Assembly: GCF_002932875.1 (NCBI RefSeq)
Contig: NZ_PSWS01000058.1
Location: 224,415-288,414 of the forward strand
Direction of reading: 5' to 3'
Length of the DNA stretch: 64,000 bases
Source of the DNA: Rathayibacter tritici
GTDB lineage: Bacteria; Actinomycetota; Actinomycetes; Actinomycetales; Microbacteriaceae
Shown here piece by piece: positions 38,223-46,863 of the stretch (position 1 is its first letter; each line of letters begins with the position of its first letter). The notes under the pieces were generated by a model. It did not search any database. It was not told the origin of the DNA and was given only the letters and a program-made list of their open reading frames with translations. A program made the translations under genes and the position numbers.

Positions 38223-38980
38223 CGGACCTCGATCCCGGAGTCGGCGAGCGCGCGTTTGACGTCCCCGATCGTCAGCTCGCGGTTGTGGAAGACGGAGGCG
38301 GCGAGGACGGCGTCGGCTCCCGCGTCGATCGCGGGGGCGAAGTGTCGGGCGGCGCCGGCGCCCCCGGAGGCGATGACAGGGACGCTACTGCGCTCGCGCA
38401 TCGCGGCGATCAGCTCGAGGTCGAAACCCTGCTTGGTGCCGTCGGCGTCGATGGAGTTGACCAGCAGCTCCCCGGCGCCGCGCTCGACGGCCTCGGCCGC
38501 CCACGCCAGGGCGTCCAGGTCGGTCTCGTGGCGACCGCCGTGGGTGGTGACGACGAAGCCGGACGCCGTGGCGTCACTCCGCTTGACATCGAGCGAGAGC
38601 ACGAGCACCTGCGCGCCGAAGACGTCGGCGATCTCGCCCAGGAGCTCCGGCCGGGCGATTGCGGCGGAGTTGACGCCGACCTTGTCCGCGCCGTGCGCGA
38701 GCAGGCGCGACACGTCATCGGCGCTGCGCACGCCCCCACCGACGGTGAGCGGGATGAAGACCTGCTCGGCCGTCGCCCGCACCACGTCGTAGGTGGTCGA
38801 GCGGTCATCGACCGTGGCGGTGACGTCGAGGAAGGTCAGCTCGTCGGCACCCTGCTCGAAGTAGAGGCGTGCGAGCTCGACGGGGTCGCCCGCATCGCGC
38901 AGGTTCTGGAAGTTGACGCCCTTGACGACGCGGCCGGCGGCAACGTCGAGGCAGGGGATGACGCGGACGGCGAGACTCAT
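38219..38980 (-). CDS. hisF: Imidazole glycerol phosphate synthase, cyclase subunit
   Basis: With HisH it forms imidazole glycerol phosphate and AICAR from PRFAR. The 253-residue TIM barrel has the catalytic Asp pair in [19 protein letters not shown] and LSLDVKRSD, plus the phosphate loops [13 protein letters not shown] and VIASGGAG. The partner hisH (and hisA, hisB, hisC, hisD) is not in this window. It is flanked by hisG (12-bp gap) and hisI (4-bp overlap). Confidence 0.96.
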   Translation of the reverse strand: MSLAVRVIPCLDVAAGRVVKGVNFQNLRDAGDPVELARLYFEQGADELTFLDVTATVDDRSTTYDVVRATAEQVFIPLTVGGGVRSADDVSRLLAHGADKVGVNSAAIARPELLGEIADVFGAQVLVLSLDVKRSDATASGFVVTTHGGRHETDLDALAWAAEAVERGAGELLVNSIDADGTKQGFDLELIAAMRERSSVPVIASGGAGAARHFAPAIDAGADAVLAASVFHNRELTIGDVKRALADSGIEVR

Positions 38981-38992
38981 CGGCTCCCCCTT

Positions 38993-39856
38993 CTACAGGC
39001 GCGCGGCGTGGATCGAGGTGACCAGGATCGCGCGAGCGCCCAGGTCGTACAGGCGGTCCATCACCTGGTTCATGTCCGCCCGGGGCACCATCACGCGAAC
39101 GGCGACCCACTCGGCGTCGTGCAGCGGCGAGACGGTCGGCGACTCGAAACCCGGTGCGATTGCAGTGGCGCTCTCGAGCAGGGACACGGGGCAGTCGTAG
39201 TCGAGCAGCACGTACTCGCGAGCGACCAGAACGCCCTGCAGGCGCCGCAGCAGCACGGGAATGCCCTCCGGCTCCCCCTCGGCCGAGACGAGCACAGCGG
39301 TCGAGTCGAGGATGACCGGGCCGAAAATCTCGAGCCCCGCCTTGCGGAGCGTGGTGCCGGTTTCAACGACATCGGCGATCACATCGGCGACACCCAGCTG
39401 GATCGCGGACTCGACGGCGCCGTCGAGACGGATCAGAGCCACGTCGACGCCGTGCTCGCGGAGGAAGCGACCGACCAGACCCGGGTAGCTGGTCGCGACC
39501 CGGAGGCCGTCGATCTGCGCGAGGTCGTCGTAGCGGCCGGCCGGTCCGGCGAAACGGAAGGTGGAGTTCGCGAAGCCGAGGCTTGCGATCTCGCGCGCCT
39601 GGGAGCCGGAGTCGATCAGGAGATCGCGCCCCGTCACTCCGACATCGAGGGCGCCGGAGCCGACGTAGGTCGCGATGTCGCGTGGACGGAGGTAGAAGAA
39701 CTCGACACCGTTGCGCTCATCGACGACGTGCAACTCCTTCGGGTCGCGGCGACCGGTGTAGCCCGCCTCCGCGAGCATCTGGCCGGCGGTCTCCGACAGG
39801 GAGCCCTTGTTGGGAACGGCGACGCGCAGCAGCGCCGGGGCGGGGGTGGTGGTCAC
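38993..39856 (-). CDS. hisG: ATP phosphoribosyltransferase (long form)
   Basis: First committed step of histidine synthesis, feedback-inhibited by histidine. The 287-residue protein has the periplasmic-binding-like catalytic domain (LRVAVPNKGSLSETAGQMLA, DVGVTGRDLL, DVVETGTTLRKAGL with the PRPP loop). A C-terminal ACT-like regulatory domain follows (about 215-287, ending GARAILVTSIHAARL), so it is the long form without HisZ. The GTG at 39856 is chosen by its AAGGA 6 nt upstream and family start VAVPNKG; the open frame extends 79 codons further without similarity. Confidence 0.94.
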   Translation of the reverse strand: MTTTPAPALLRVAVPNKGSLSETAGQMLAEAGYTGRRDPKELHVVDERNGVEFFYLRPRDIATYVGSGALDVGVTGRDLLIDSGSQAREIASLGFANSTFRFAGPAGRYDDLAQIDGLRVATSYPGLVGRFLREHGVDVALIRLDGAVESAIQLGVADVIADVVETGTTLRKAGLEIFGPVILDSTAVLVSAEGEPEGIPVLLRRLQGVLVAREYVLLDYDCPVSLLESATAIAPGFESPTVSPLHDAEWVAVRVMVPRADMNQVMDRLYDLGARAILVTSIHAARL

Positions 39857-39966
39857 GGGAGGTCCTTCATGACTCGACGGCTGTTCGATGGGCGGCACGG
39901 TTCCTCGGGGAGCGTGCGGACGCGACGGCGCGGATCGACGGCGCACCCCGGCGAGCGGGGCGGTGC

Positions 39967-40230
39967 TCACAGATGCCGGTAGACGTCGGCCGTCGTCAGA
40001 CCCTTCGCGAGCATCAGCACCTGGAGGTGGTAGAGCAGCTGCGAGATCTCCTCGGCGGTGCGCTCGTCGCCCTCGTACTCGGCGGCCATCCACACCTCGG
40101 CGGCCTCCTCGACGATCTTCTTGCCGATGAAGTGCACGCCGGCGTCGAGCTCACGGACGGTACCCGATCCCTCGGGCCGGATGGCGGCCTTCTCGCCCAG
40201 CTCCGCGAAGAGGTCGTCGAAAGTTTTCAC
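39967..40230 (-). CDS. hisE: Phosphoribosyl-ATP pyrophosphatase
   Basis: Second step of histidine synthesis. An 87-residue all-helical MazG-like protein beginning [20 protein letters not shown], with the metal-binding [17 protein letters not shown] and [14 protein letters not shown]. It heads the his-trp run. The GTG start has no Shine-Dalgarno, but a TATAGA box lies 8 nt upstream, pointing to a leaderless mRNA. A large repeat array sits just upstream. Confidence 0.94.
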   Translation of the reverse strand: MKTFDDLFAELGEKAAIRPEGSGTVRELDAGVHFIGKKIVEEAAEVWMAAEYEGDERTAEEISQLLYHLQVLMLAKGLTTADVYRHL

Positions 40231-40238
40231 CGGGGAAG

Positions 40239-40244
40239 TCTATA
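40239..40244 (-). promoter_or_regulatory. Candidate -10 box of a leaderless hisE promoter
   Basis: TATAGA on the minus strand, eight bases before the GTG of hisE; it probably drives hisEGFI and the trp genes. The -35 region would fall near the end of the repeat array. Confidence 0.5.
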
Positions 40245-40292
40245 CGGCGGGCGGGACGGGGCCGCGTGGGCGCTGTGAGCGGCGTGCGAGGC

Positions 40293-40554
40293 GTGCGATG
40301 TGCAGGAGCCCGTCCGATTCGCAGGAGCCCGTCCGATTCGCAGGAGCCCGTCCGATTCGCAGGAGCCCGTCCGATTCGCAGGAGACCGTCCGATTCGCAG
40401 GAGAAGGTCGCCGTCACGCGTTCGTCATGCGGCAGAACCGGGCATCTCGCACGGATCTCCTGCACACCGCACGGAAGCCTGCACACCGCACGGAAGCCTG
40501 CACACCGCACGAAGGCCTGCACACCGCACGGGATCCTGCAGATCGGACGGCGTC
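40293..40554. repeat. Two opposed arrays of a 19-bp repeat, hisE-rpe gap
   Basis: This fills the 331-bp gap between hisE and rpe. Array A (40293-40406) has six 19-bp units, starting at 40293, 40312, 40331, 40350, 40369 and 40388. Three are identical GTCCGATTCGCAGGAGCCC; the first and the last two carry changes. After a 34-nt spacer, array B (40441-40554) has six 19-bp units at 40441, 40460, 40479, 40498, 40517 and 40536, mostly CTGCACACCGCACGGAAGC. The reverse complement of A, rotated, is CTGCGAATCGGACGGGCTC, so B is the same family inverted. There are no variable spacers, so it is not CRISPR. It ends 7 bp before the rpe stop. Confidence 0.9.
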
Positions 40555-40561
40555 CGCCGCC

Positions 40562-41230
40562 TCAGTGCCGGTGCAGGTGCGCGGTAGCCGTAGCGCGCAG
40601 GGCCGCGATGGCCTGCTCCGGGTCGTCGGCGCCGAAAACCGCGGAGCCGGCGACGAACGTGTCGGCCCCCGCCTCCGCCGCGATCTCGATCGTGCCCGGC
40701 GCGATGCCGCCGTCGACCTGAAGCCAGACGTCAAGTCCGGTGCGGTCCACGACGTTCCGCAGGGTGCGCAGCTTGGGCATCGTCTCCGCCAGGAACGACT
40801 GGCCGCCGAATCCGGGCTCGACCGTCATCACGAGGACCTGGTCGAACTCCGGCAGCAGGTCGAGGTACTCATCCACCATCGTCCCCGGTTTGAGCGCGAT
40901 GCCGGCGCGCGAGCCGATCTCGCGCAGGCGCCGCGCGAGAGCCACGGCGTCGCGTGCGGCCTCGGCGTGGAAGGTGACCGAATAGGCGCCGGTCTCGGCG
41001 TAGTCGGGCGCCCAGCGGTCCGGGTCTTCGATCATCAGGTGCAGGTCGAGCGGACGGGGCGACACGTCCTGCAGGCGCTGGACCATCGTCAGGCCGAAGG
41101 TCAGATTTGGCACGAAATGGTTGTCCATCACGTCGACGTGCACGAAGTCGGCTCCGGCGATCCGCTGCAGCTCGGCCTCGAAGTTCACGAAGTCGGCGGA
41201 GAGGATGCTGGGGTTGATCCGTGCGGACAT
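40562..41230 (-). CDS. rpe: Ribulose-phosphate 3-epimerase
   Basis: Interconverts ribulose 5-phosphate and xylulose 5-phosphate in the pentose phosphate pathway. The 222-residue TIM barrel has [17 protein letters not shown], the metal site [40 protein letters not shown] and [10 protein letters not shown]. The ATG at 41230 lies 6 nt after a TAGGCT -10 box (41237-41242), so it may be transcribed separately from rsmB as a leaderless mRNA. Its stop is 7 bp from the repeat array. Confidence 0.96.
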   Translation of the reverse strand: MSARINPSILSADFVNFEAELQRIAGADFVHVDVMDNHFVPNLTFGLTMVQRLQDVSPRPLDLHLMIEDPDRWAPDYAETGAYSVTFHAEAARDAVALARRLREIGSRAGIALKPGTMVDEYLDLLPEFDQVLVMTVEPGFGGQSFLAETMPKLRTLRNVVDRTGLDVWLQVDGGIAPGTIEIAAEAGADTFVAGSAVFGADDPEQAIAALRATATAHLHRH

Positions 41231-41268
41231 GCCTCCAGCCTAGAGCGGGCCCGCTCCCGCGGCAGGCG

Positions 41269-42642
41269 TCACGACCGGCGGCGCAGGAGCTGAATGAACA
41301 TGGCGTCGGTGCCGTGCCGGTGGGGCCACAGCTGCACATGGGTCGCTCCGTCGGGAAGCGCAAGCGGTGCGGCGCTCACTCCGCGGAGCACGGCGGGGGT
41401 GTCCACGAGCTCGAGCGCGTGCCGCTCCTGGGCGAGAGCGAGTACGCGCCGCGTCTCGCCGAGGTGCGGCGAGCAGGTCACGTACGCGAGCAGTCCCTCC
41501 GGCGCGAGAGCTTTCACGGCGGAGTCGAGCAGCTCGCCCTGCAGAGCGGCTAGCGGCTCGACGTCGGCCGCCGACTTGCGCCAGCGCGCCTCCGGCCGGC
41601 GTCGCAACGCCCCCAGGCCGGTGCAGGGCGCGTCGAGCAGGATCCGGTCGAACGCTCCCGGCCGCTCGTCACCGAGCTCGCGCCCGTCCCCGGTGCGCAC
41701 CTCGACCGTGGGATCGACAGCCGCCAGCGCCTGCCGCACGAGTCCCGCGCGGCCGGGCACCACCTCGTTCGCGAGCAGTGTCGCCCCGCCGGCCCGCGCC
41801 TCCGCTGCGAGCAGAGCCGCCTTGCCGCCGGGGCCGGCGCAGAGATCGAGCCAGCGCTCACCCGAACGGACCGGGCGCGCTCGGGAGAGGGCCAGCGCGG
41901 CCAACTGCGAGCCCTCGTCCTGGACACGCACCCGGCCCTCGCGCACGGCGGGGAACGCCTCCGGGTCGCCGCCGGTGCTGGTCATGCCGACCGGCGAGAA
42001 CCGGTCGGGCTCGGCGTCGGCAATCTCGCCGGGAGCCGCTGACCCGGGCAGGGCGACCAGGTTGACGCGCGGTGCCGCGTTGTCGGAGGCGAGTAGCGCG
42101 TCCAGCTCGTCGGCCGCGCCCTCCGCCGCCAGCGCCCGCCGCAGGGCGCGGACGATCCAGACGGGGTGGGAGTTCAGTGCGGCGATCCGGTCGTCTGCGG
42201 AGACGGCGGCGGCGGACACCCGTTCGCGCCACTCGTCCGCGCTCGAGCGCGAGACCGTGCGCAGCACCGCGTTGGCGAAGGCGACCGCCCCGCGCGAGGA
42301 GCCGGCGGCAACGAGCGCGACGCTCTCATTCACCGCGGCGTGCGGAGCCACGCGGGTCGCGAGCAGCTGGTGCGCACCCAGGCGCAGCGCGTCCAGGACC
42401 GGCGGGTCGAGGCTGTCCGCAGGTCGGCGCGCGGCCAGGGCGATCACCCTGTCGTAGTAGCCGGACATCCGCAGGGTGCCGTAGCACAGCTCGGTGGCCA
42501 GCCCCGCGTCGGCGGGCGAGAGACCGGCCGCGCTGATCCGCGCCGGCAGGACGAGGTTCGCGTAGGCGTCCGATCCGCTCACCGCGAGCAGGACCTCGTA
42601 GGCGACCCGGCGGGCGGGGGCGGCGCCGCGACGGGCGCTCAT
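41269..42642 (-). CDS. rsmB: 16S rRNA (cytosine-C5) methyltransferase RsmB
   Basis: Methylates C967 (E. coli numbering) of 16S rRNA. The 457-residue protein has an N-terminal NusB-like RNA-binding domain (about 10-140, ARRVAYEVLLAVSG...VNESVALVA) and a SAM-dependent domain. The latter shows LDLCAGPGGKAALLAAEARA, the catalytic motif DAPCTGLGALRRRPE and the second Cys in LLAYVTCSPHLGET. Both cysteines of the RCMT mechanism are present. Its start overlaps the fmt stop by 4 bp. Confidence 0.93.
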   Translation of the reverse strand: MSARRGAAPARRVAYEVLLAVSGSDAYANLVLPARISAAGLSPADAGLATELCYGTLRMSGYYDRVIALAARRPADSLDPPVLDALRLGAHQLLATRVAPHAAVNESVALVAAGSSRGAVAFANAVLRTVSRSSADEWRERVSAAAVSADDRIAALNSHPVWIVRALRRALAAEGAADELDALLASDNAAPRVNLVALPGSAAPGEIADAEPDRFSPVGMTSTGGDPEAFPAVREGRVRVQDEGSQLAALALSRARPVRSGERWLDLCAGPGGKAALLAAEARAGGATLLANEVVPGRAGLVRQALAAVDPTVEVRTGDGRELGDERPGAFDRILLDAPCTGLGALRRRPEARWRKSAADVEPLAALQGELLDSAVKALAPEGLLAYVTCSPHLGETRRVLALAQERHALELVDTPAVLRGVSAAPLALPDGATHVQLWPHRHGTDAMFIQLLRRRS

Positions 42643-43544
42643 CCGAGCACCGTGCTGTCGCGCAGGCCCCGCGCCCAGGCGGCGCCCGGCATCGGAGTCT
42701 TGCCGGCGGGCTGGACGGTGACCAGCTCGATCGCTCCGTCCCCGGTGCCGACGAGCGCGCGTCCGGAGTGAAGGCGCACGCTGCCCGGAGCGAGATCCCC
42801 CTCCGCGGCGCGCACGGCCAGCACCTTCAGGCGCGCGCAGCCCACCGCGGTGGAAGCGCCGGGCTCGGGGGTCGTTCCGCGCACCAGCGCCAGGATCCGC
42901 GCGGTCGGCAGCGTCCAGTCGATCCGGCCGTCGGTCGCGTCGAGCTTGGGCGCGAGGGTCACCTCGCCGACCTGCGGGGTGGCGACGGCGGTCCCCCGTT
43001 CGAGTGCGTCGACCACGTCGAGGGTGAGGTTCGCGCCGCTTTCGGCCAGCTCCGCCAGCAGCGCGCCCGCGGTGCGCTCCCCCGCGTCGACGGGGAGTTC
43101 GGCGTAGACGTCGCCCGCATCGAGTTCGGCGACGAGCTGGAAGACGCTCGCGCCGATCCGCGTCTCCCCCGCCATCAGCGCGCGCTGGAGGGGAGCCGCT
43201 CCCCGCCAGCGCGGCAGCAGCGAGAAGTGCAGGTTGATCCAGCCGAGCCTCGGCACCGCCAGCAGCCGCTCGCGCACGAGCCCGCCGTAGGCGACGATCA
43301 CGCCCAGATCCGGGGTGAGCTCGGCGAGGTGGTCGGTCACCTCCTCGTCGAGCCGATTCGTGCGGATCACGGGGAGCCCCAGCTCCTCCGCCGCGACGGC
43401 GACCGGCGACGGAGTGAGCACGCGCTTGCGGCCCACCGGAGCATCCGCCCGGGTGACCACGGCGACGACCTCATGCGCGGAGGCGGCGAGGCCCTGGAGG
43501 GTCGGGACGGCCGCGGCGGGCGTACCGGCGAAGACGAGGCGCAC
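42639..43544 (-). CDS. fmt: Methionyl-tRNA formyltransferase
   Basis: Formylates initiator Met-tRNA using 10-formyl-THF. The 301-residue protein starts MRLVFAGTPAAAVPTLQGLA. It has the formyl-THF/catalytic motif INLHFSLLPRWRGAAPLQRA with Asn and His, IGASVFQLVAELDAGDVYA, and the C-terminal OB-fold domain with KTPMPGAAW. It lies between priA (17-bp gap) and rsmB (4-bp overlap), the usual actinobacterial order. Confidence 0.95.
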   Translation of the reverse strand: MRLVFAGTPAAAVPTLQGLAASAHEVVAVVTRADAPVGRKRVLTPSPVAVAAEELGLPVIRTNRLDEEVTDHLAELTPDLGVIVAYGGLVRERLLAVPRLGWINLHFSLLPRWRGAAPLQRALMAGETRIGASVFQLVAELDAGDVYAELPVDAGERTAGALLAELAESGANLTLDVVDALERGTAVATPQVGEVTLAPKLDATDGRIDWTLPTARILALVRGTTPEPGASTAVGCARLKVLAVRAAEGDLAPGSVRLHSGRALVGTGDGAIELVTVQPAGKTPMPGAAWARGLRDSTVLG

Positions 43545-43561
43545 AGGGCTCTCCCGGGGTG

Positions 43562-45526
43562 TCAGAGGATGTCGGGGTCGTCGAGGCGAACCCGGAGCTT
43601 GGGGGCCGGCCGGAAGCGACCGGGCGTGGTCGGCGGCCGACGGCGGCGCGTGGCATTGCGGATCACGGCGGAGCGGAGGCGGGCGGCCACCTCCGCACCG
43701 CGAGCGTAGTCGAAGCGCACGATGGCCCGGACGGAGCCGTCCTCGAGCCCGACCGGGCCGAGCACCTCCTGCCGGTCCTCCTCGTCGAGCGCGTCCAGCG
43801 CCTCCGCCACCGCGTGCGCGTCACCGCTGACCGTTGCGAGCCGCACCGCGGGCGGGAACCGCAGTGCGCGCCGCTCCAGCAGCTCGGCGCGGAGGTACTC
43901 GGCCTGACGCCAGGTCGCGAGGGCGGTCGCGAGCCGACCGCCGACCCCGACCAGCAGTACCGGAGCGCCCGGGCGGGCCAGGGCAGCGGCGTTCGACCAG
44001 GTGCGAAGTGCGTCGTCGGCGACGCGCAGGCTCTCGCGCGCCAGCATCCGCTCGCCGTCCAGGAGCAGGACGGCGTGGTAACCGCCGTCGACCCGCGGCT
44101 CTGCGCCTCGCGTGGCCACGACGAGCGCGGGCTCGGCGGGGAGGGTGAGCACGGGCCGCTGGCCGTCGGCGACGATCACCTTGGCGCCGGGGAAGGCGCG
44201 CCCCAACTCCTCCGCGGTGCGCCCGGCCCCGAGGGTGACCAGGCGGAGGGCCGTGGCCTCGCAGACCGAGCAGGTCCAGTCCGCCGCGATCAGGCCGCAC
44301 CAGCCACAGCTCGGACGCCCGCCCGCAGAGTGCACGCCGAGCGGTCCCTGGCAGCGGTTGCAGCGCGCGACGGTGCGGCAGCGGGCGCAGGCGACCACCG
44401 GCGCATAGCCGGGCCGCGCGACCTGCACCAGCACGGGGCCGGAGTCGAGGGCCTTCCGTGCCTCTCGCCAGGCGGAGGAGGGGATGCGCGCGGCAGCGTC
44501 ATGCTCGTCGGCCGCCCACTGCTGCGCGGTCGGCACCACGTGCGGGCGGCGGCTCGGGCGCGGTTCCACCTCGGCCGCGAAGCCGATCTCGACCAGACGC
44601 TCGACCTCGACGGTGCGGGTGTTGCCCAGCAGCACGAGGCCCGCGCCACTCTGCTCCTGACGGATCAGGGCGACGTCACGGGCATGCGCGTAGGGCGCCA
44701 GGGGCTCGGCGAAGAGCGGGTCCCCGTCGTCCCAGAGCGCGATCAGGCCGAGGGCGGAGGAGGGGGCGTAGAGCACGGAGCGGTTGCCCACGACGACCCG
44801 CGGCCCGGGATCGAGGCAGCGGACGAAGGCGGCGTAGCGCTCGGCGCCCTTCTGGCGCGCGTCGAGCCGCACAAGCGACTCCGCCGGGACGTGGGCCGCG
44901 AGAGCGAGCTCCAGCTGCTCCTGATCGCGGTAGTCGGGCACCGCCAGGATCGCGTCGCGCCCCGCGGCGAGCGTATCGCGGGCGAGCTCGGCCAGCGTGA
45001 CGGCCCAGCCACCGACCCACCCACCGGAGTCGAGCTGCACGGGAGTCGGCACGGCACCGACTGCCAGACGCGCACCCTCGGCGAGTCCGGCGAAGGAGTC
45101 GACGGGATACCCCGTCACTCCGCCCGCCTCGACCAAGGGAGCAGCCGGAGCCGGACCCGCCGCGAGACGCGCCTTCTCGACCCGCACGTGGCGCCGCGGT
45201 ACGGCAAGGCGCAGCACGTCGCTCGCTCCTCCGCAGGCGCGGTCGGCGACACGGCGTGCAAGGGCCCAGACCTCGGGCGTCAGCACCACGAGCGGCGAGA
45301 CCAGCTCCTCGACCTCGCTCAGCGCGCCGACGTGCTCGGATCCCTCCCCCGTCTCCACGACGAGGGCGTCGGCGATCCGCCCGCCGGTGCGCAGCGGCAC
45401 CCGCACGCGGACGCCGGGCACCACCTGCCCGCGCAGCGCCTCCGGCACCGCATAGTCCAGGAGCCGGTCGAGCTGCGGGAGTGGCGAGTCCAGGAGCACG
45501 CGCGCGACGGCTCCGCTCGTCGCCAT
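43562..45526 (-). CDS. priA: Primosomal protein N' (PriA), helicase motifs lost
   Basis: Replication-restart initiator. The 654-residue protein keeps the N-terminal 3'-DNA-binding domain (VPLRTGGRIADALVVE) and the zinc-binding segment, with eight Cys in CARCRTVARCNRC...CGWCG...CSVC near 380-430. The helicase core, however, has no GxxGxGK[ST] Walker A (EGARLAVGAVPTPVQLDSGG instead), and the DEEH box is replaced by LIALWDDGDPLF. It should thus bind forks without unwinding, as is known for actinobacterial PriA. The chain is of normal length and not broken. Confidence 0.92.
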   Translation of the reverse strand: MATSGAVARVLLDSPLPQLDRLLDYAVPEALRGQVVPGVRVRVPLRTGGRIADALVVETGEGSEHVGALSEVEELVSPLVVLTPEVWALARRVADRACGGASDVLRLAVPRRHVRVEKARLAAGPAPAAPLVEAGGVTGYPVDSFAGLAEGARLAVGAVPTPVQLDSGGWVGGWAVTLAELARDTLAAGRDAILAVPDYRDQEQLELALAAHVPAESLVRLDARQKGAERYAAFVRCLDPGPRVVVGNRSVLYAPSSALGLIALWDDGDPLFAEPLAPYAHARDVALIRQEQSGAGLVLLGNTRTVEVERLVEIGFAAEVEPRPSRRPHVVPTAQQWAADEHDAAARIPSSAWREARKALDSGPVLVQVARPGYAPVVACARCRTVARCNRCQGPLGVHSAGGRPSCGWCGLIAADWTCSVCEATALRLVTLGAGRTAEELGRAFPGAKVIVADGQRPVLTLPAEPALVVATRGAEPRVDGGYHAVLLLDGERMLARESLRVADDALRTWSNAAALARPGAPVLLVGVGGRLATALATWRQAEYLRAELLERRALRFPPAVRLATVSGDAHAVAEALDALDEEDRQEVLGPVGLEDGSVRAIVRFDYARGAEVAARLRSAVIRNATRRRRPPTTPGRFRPAPKLRVRLDDPDIL

Positions 45527-45540
45527 CGCCGCGGGGCCCG

Positions 45541-46746
45541 CTACGAGAGGCCCGCGGCGGAGCGCAGGTCCTCGACCCGGTCGAGGCGCTCCCAGGTGAA
45601 GTCGGGAAGTTCGCGGCCGAAGTGACCGTAGGCCGCGGTCTGCGCGTAGATCGGGCGCAGCAGGTCGAGGGCGTGGATGATCGCGGCCGGGCGGAGGTCG
45701 AAGACGGAGCGGATCGCCTCGGTGATCGTCTCGTCCGAGACGGTCCCGGTGCCGAAGGTCTCGACGTAGAGGCCGACCGGAGCGGCCTTACCGATCGCGT
45801 AGGCGACCTGCACCTCCATCCGTGAGGCGAGGCCCGCGGCGACCGCATTCTTGGCGACCCAGCGCATCGCGTACGCGGCCGAGCGGTCCACCTTGGACGG
45901 GTCCTTGCCCGAGAACGCTCCGCCGCCGTGGCGCGATGCTCCGCCGTAGGTGTCGACGATGATCTTGCGGCCGGTGAGCCCGGCGTCGCCCTGCGGGCCG
46001 CCGATCTCGAAACGGCCGGTCGGGTTGATCAGCAGGCGGACGGCCGAGGAGTCGAGGTCGACCGTCTCGAGCACCGGGCGGATCACGTGCGCCTCGATGT
46101 CCGCGTGGATCGTCTCGGTGCTGACGTGCTCGGCGTGCTGCGTGGAGAGCACGACGGTGTCGATGGTCGACGGAGTGGTGCCGTCGTAGCCGATCGTGAC
46201 CTGGGTCTTGCCGTCGGGACGGAGGTAGTCGAGCTCGCCCGACTTCCGTACGGCCGCCAGGCGCTCGGCGAGGCGGTGCGAGAGCCAGCTGGGCAGCGGC
46301 ATGTACTCGGGAGTCTCGTCGGTCGCGAAGCCGAACATCAGACCCTGGTCGCCCGCGCCCTGGCGGTCGAAGGCGTCCTCCCCCGCCGTGAGAGTGCGGA
46401 CCTCGAGGGCCGTGTCGACGCCGGCCGCGATCTCGGGCGACTGCTGGCCGATCGACACCGAGACGCCGCAGGAGCGACCGTCGAAGCCCTTCTCGGAGGA
46501 GTCGTACCCGATCTCGACGATCGTGTCGCGGACGATCTTGGGGATCTCGACGTAACCGCTCGTGGACACCTCGCCCGCGACGTGCACGAGGCCCGTCGTG
46601 ACCAGCGTTTCGACGGCGACGCGGCTGTGCGGGTCCTCGCGGAGCAGCGCGTCGAGGATATGGTCCGAGATCTGATCGCAGATCTTGTCCGGGTGGCCCT
46701 CGGTGACGGACTCGGAGGTGAACAGGCGGAGGGGACCGGAGGTCAT
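45541..46746 (-). CDS. metK: S-adenosylmethionine synthetase
   Basis: Makes SAM from methionine and ATP. The 401-residue protein begins [20 protein letters not shown]. It has [19 protein letters not shown] and the phosphate loop [19 protein letters not shown]. It functions as a tetramer needing Mg and K. It follows coaBC after 117 bp; GAGAAGAG lies just before the ATG. No SAM riboswitch is apparent in the gap. It is followed by priA after 14 bp. Confidence 0.97.
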   Translation of the reverse strand: MTSGPLRLFTSESVTEGHPDKICDQISDHILDALLREDPHSRVAVETLVTTGLVHVAGEVSTSGYVEIPKIVRDTIVEIGYDSSEKGFDGRSCGVSVSIGQQSPEIAAGVDTALEVRTLTAGEDAFDRQGAGDQGLMFGFATDETPEYMPLPSWLSHRLAERLAAVRKSGELDYLRPDGKTQVTIGYDGTTPSTIDTVVLSTQHAEHVSTETIHADIEAHVIRPVLETVDLDSSAVRLLINPTGRFEIGGPQGDAGLTGRKIIVDTYGGASRHGGGAFSGKDPSKVDRSAAYAMRWVAKNAVAAGLASRMEVQVAYAIGKAAPVGLYVETFGTGTVSDETITEAIRSVFDLRPAAIIHALDLLRPIYAQTAAYGHFGRELPDFTWERLDRVEDLRSAAGLS

Positions 46747-46863
46747 GCTTCTCTTCTCGTCCCGGTGTCGTGCGGACCGGGGTCGTTCGTACCGGACGTG
46801 GCCGGGCGGGCACAGTGGCCGCGCGGGCAGGCGGTCGGCGCCTCCGCGGGCAGACCGGTGGGG

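Noticed and set aside
40293-40554. CRISPR array
   Set aside because: Units are contiguous 19-bp tandem copies without unique spacers, in two opposite orientations, and no cas genes are nearby.
46747-46863. SAM riboswitch before metK
   Set aside because: No SAM-I type helices or conserved loops could be recognised, and such switches are rare before actinobacterial metK.
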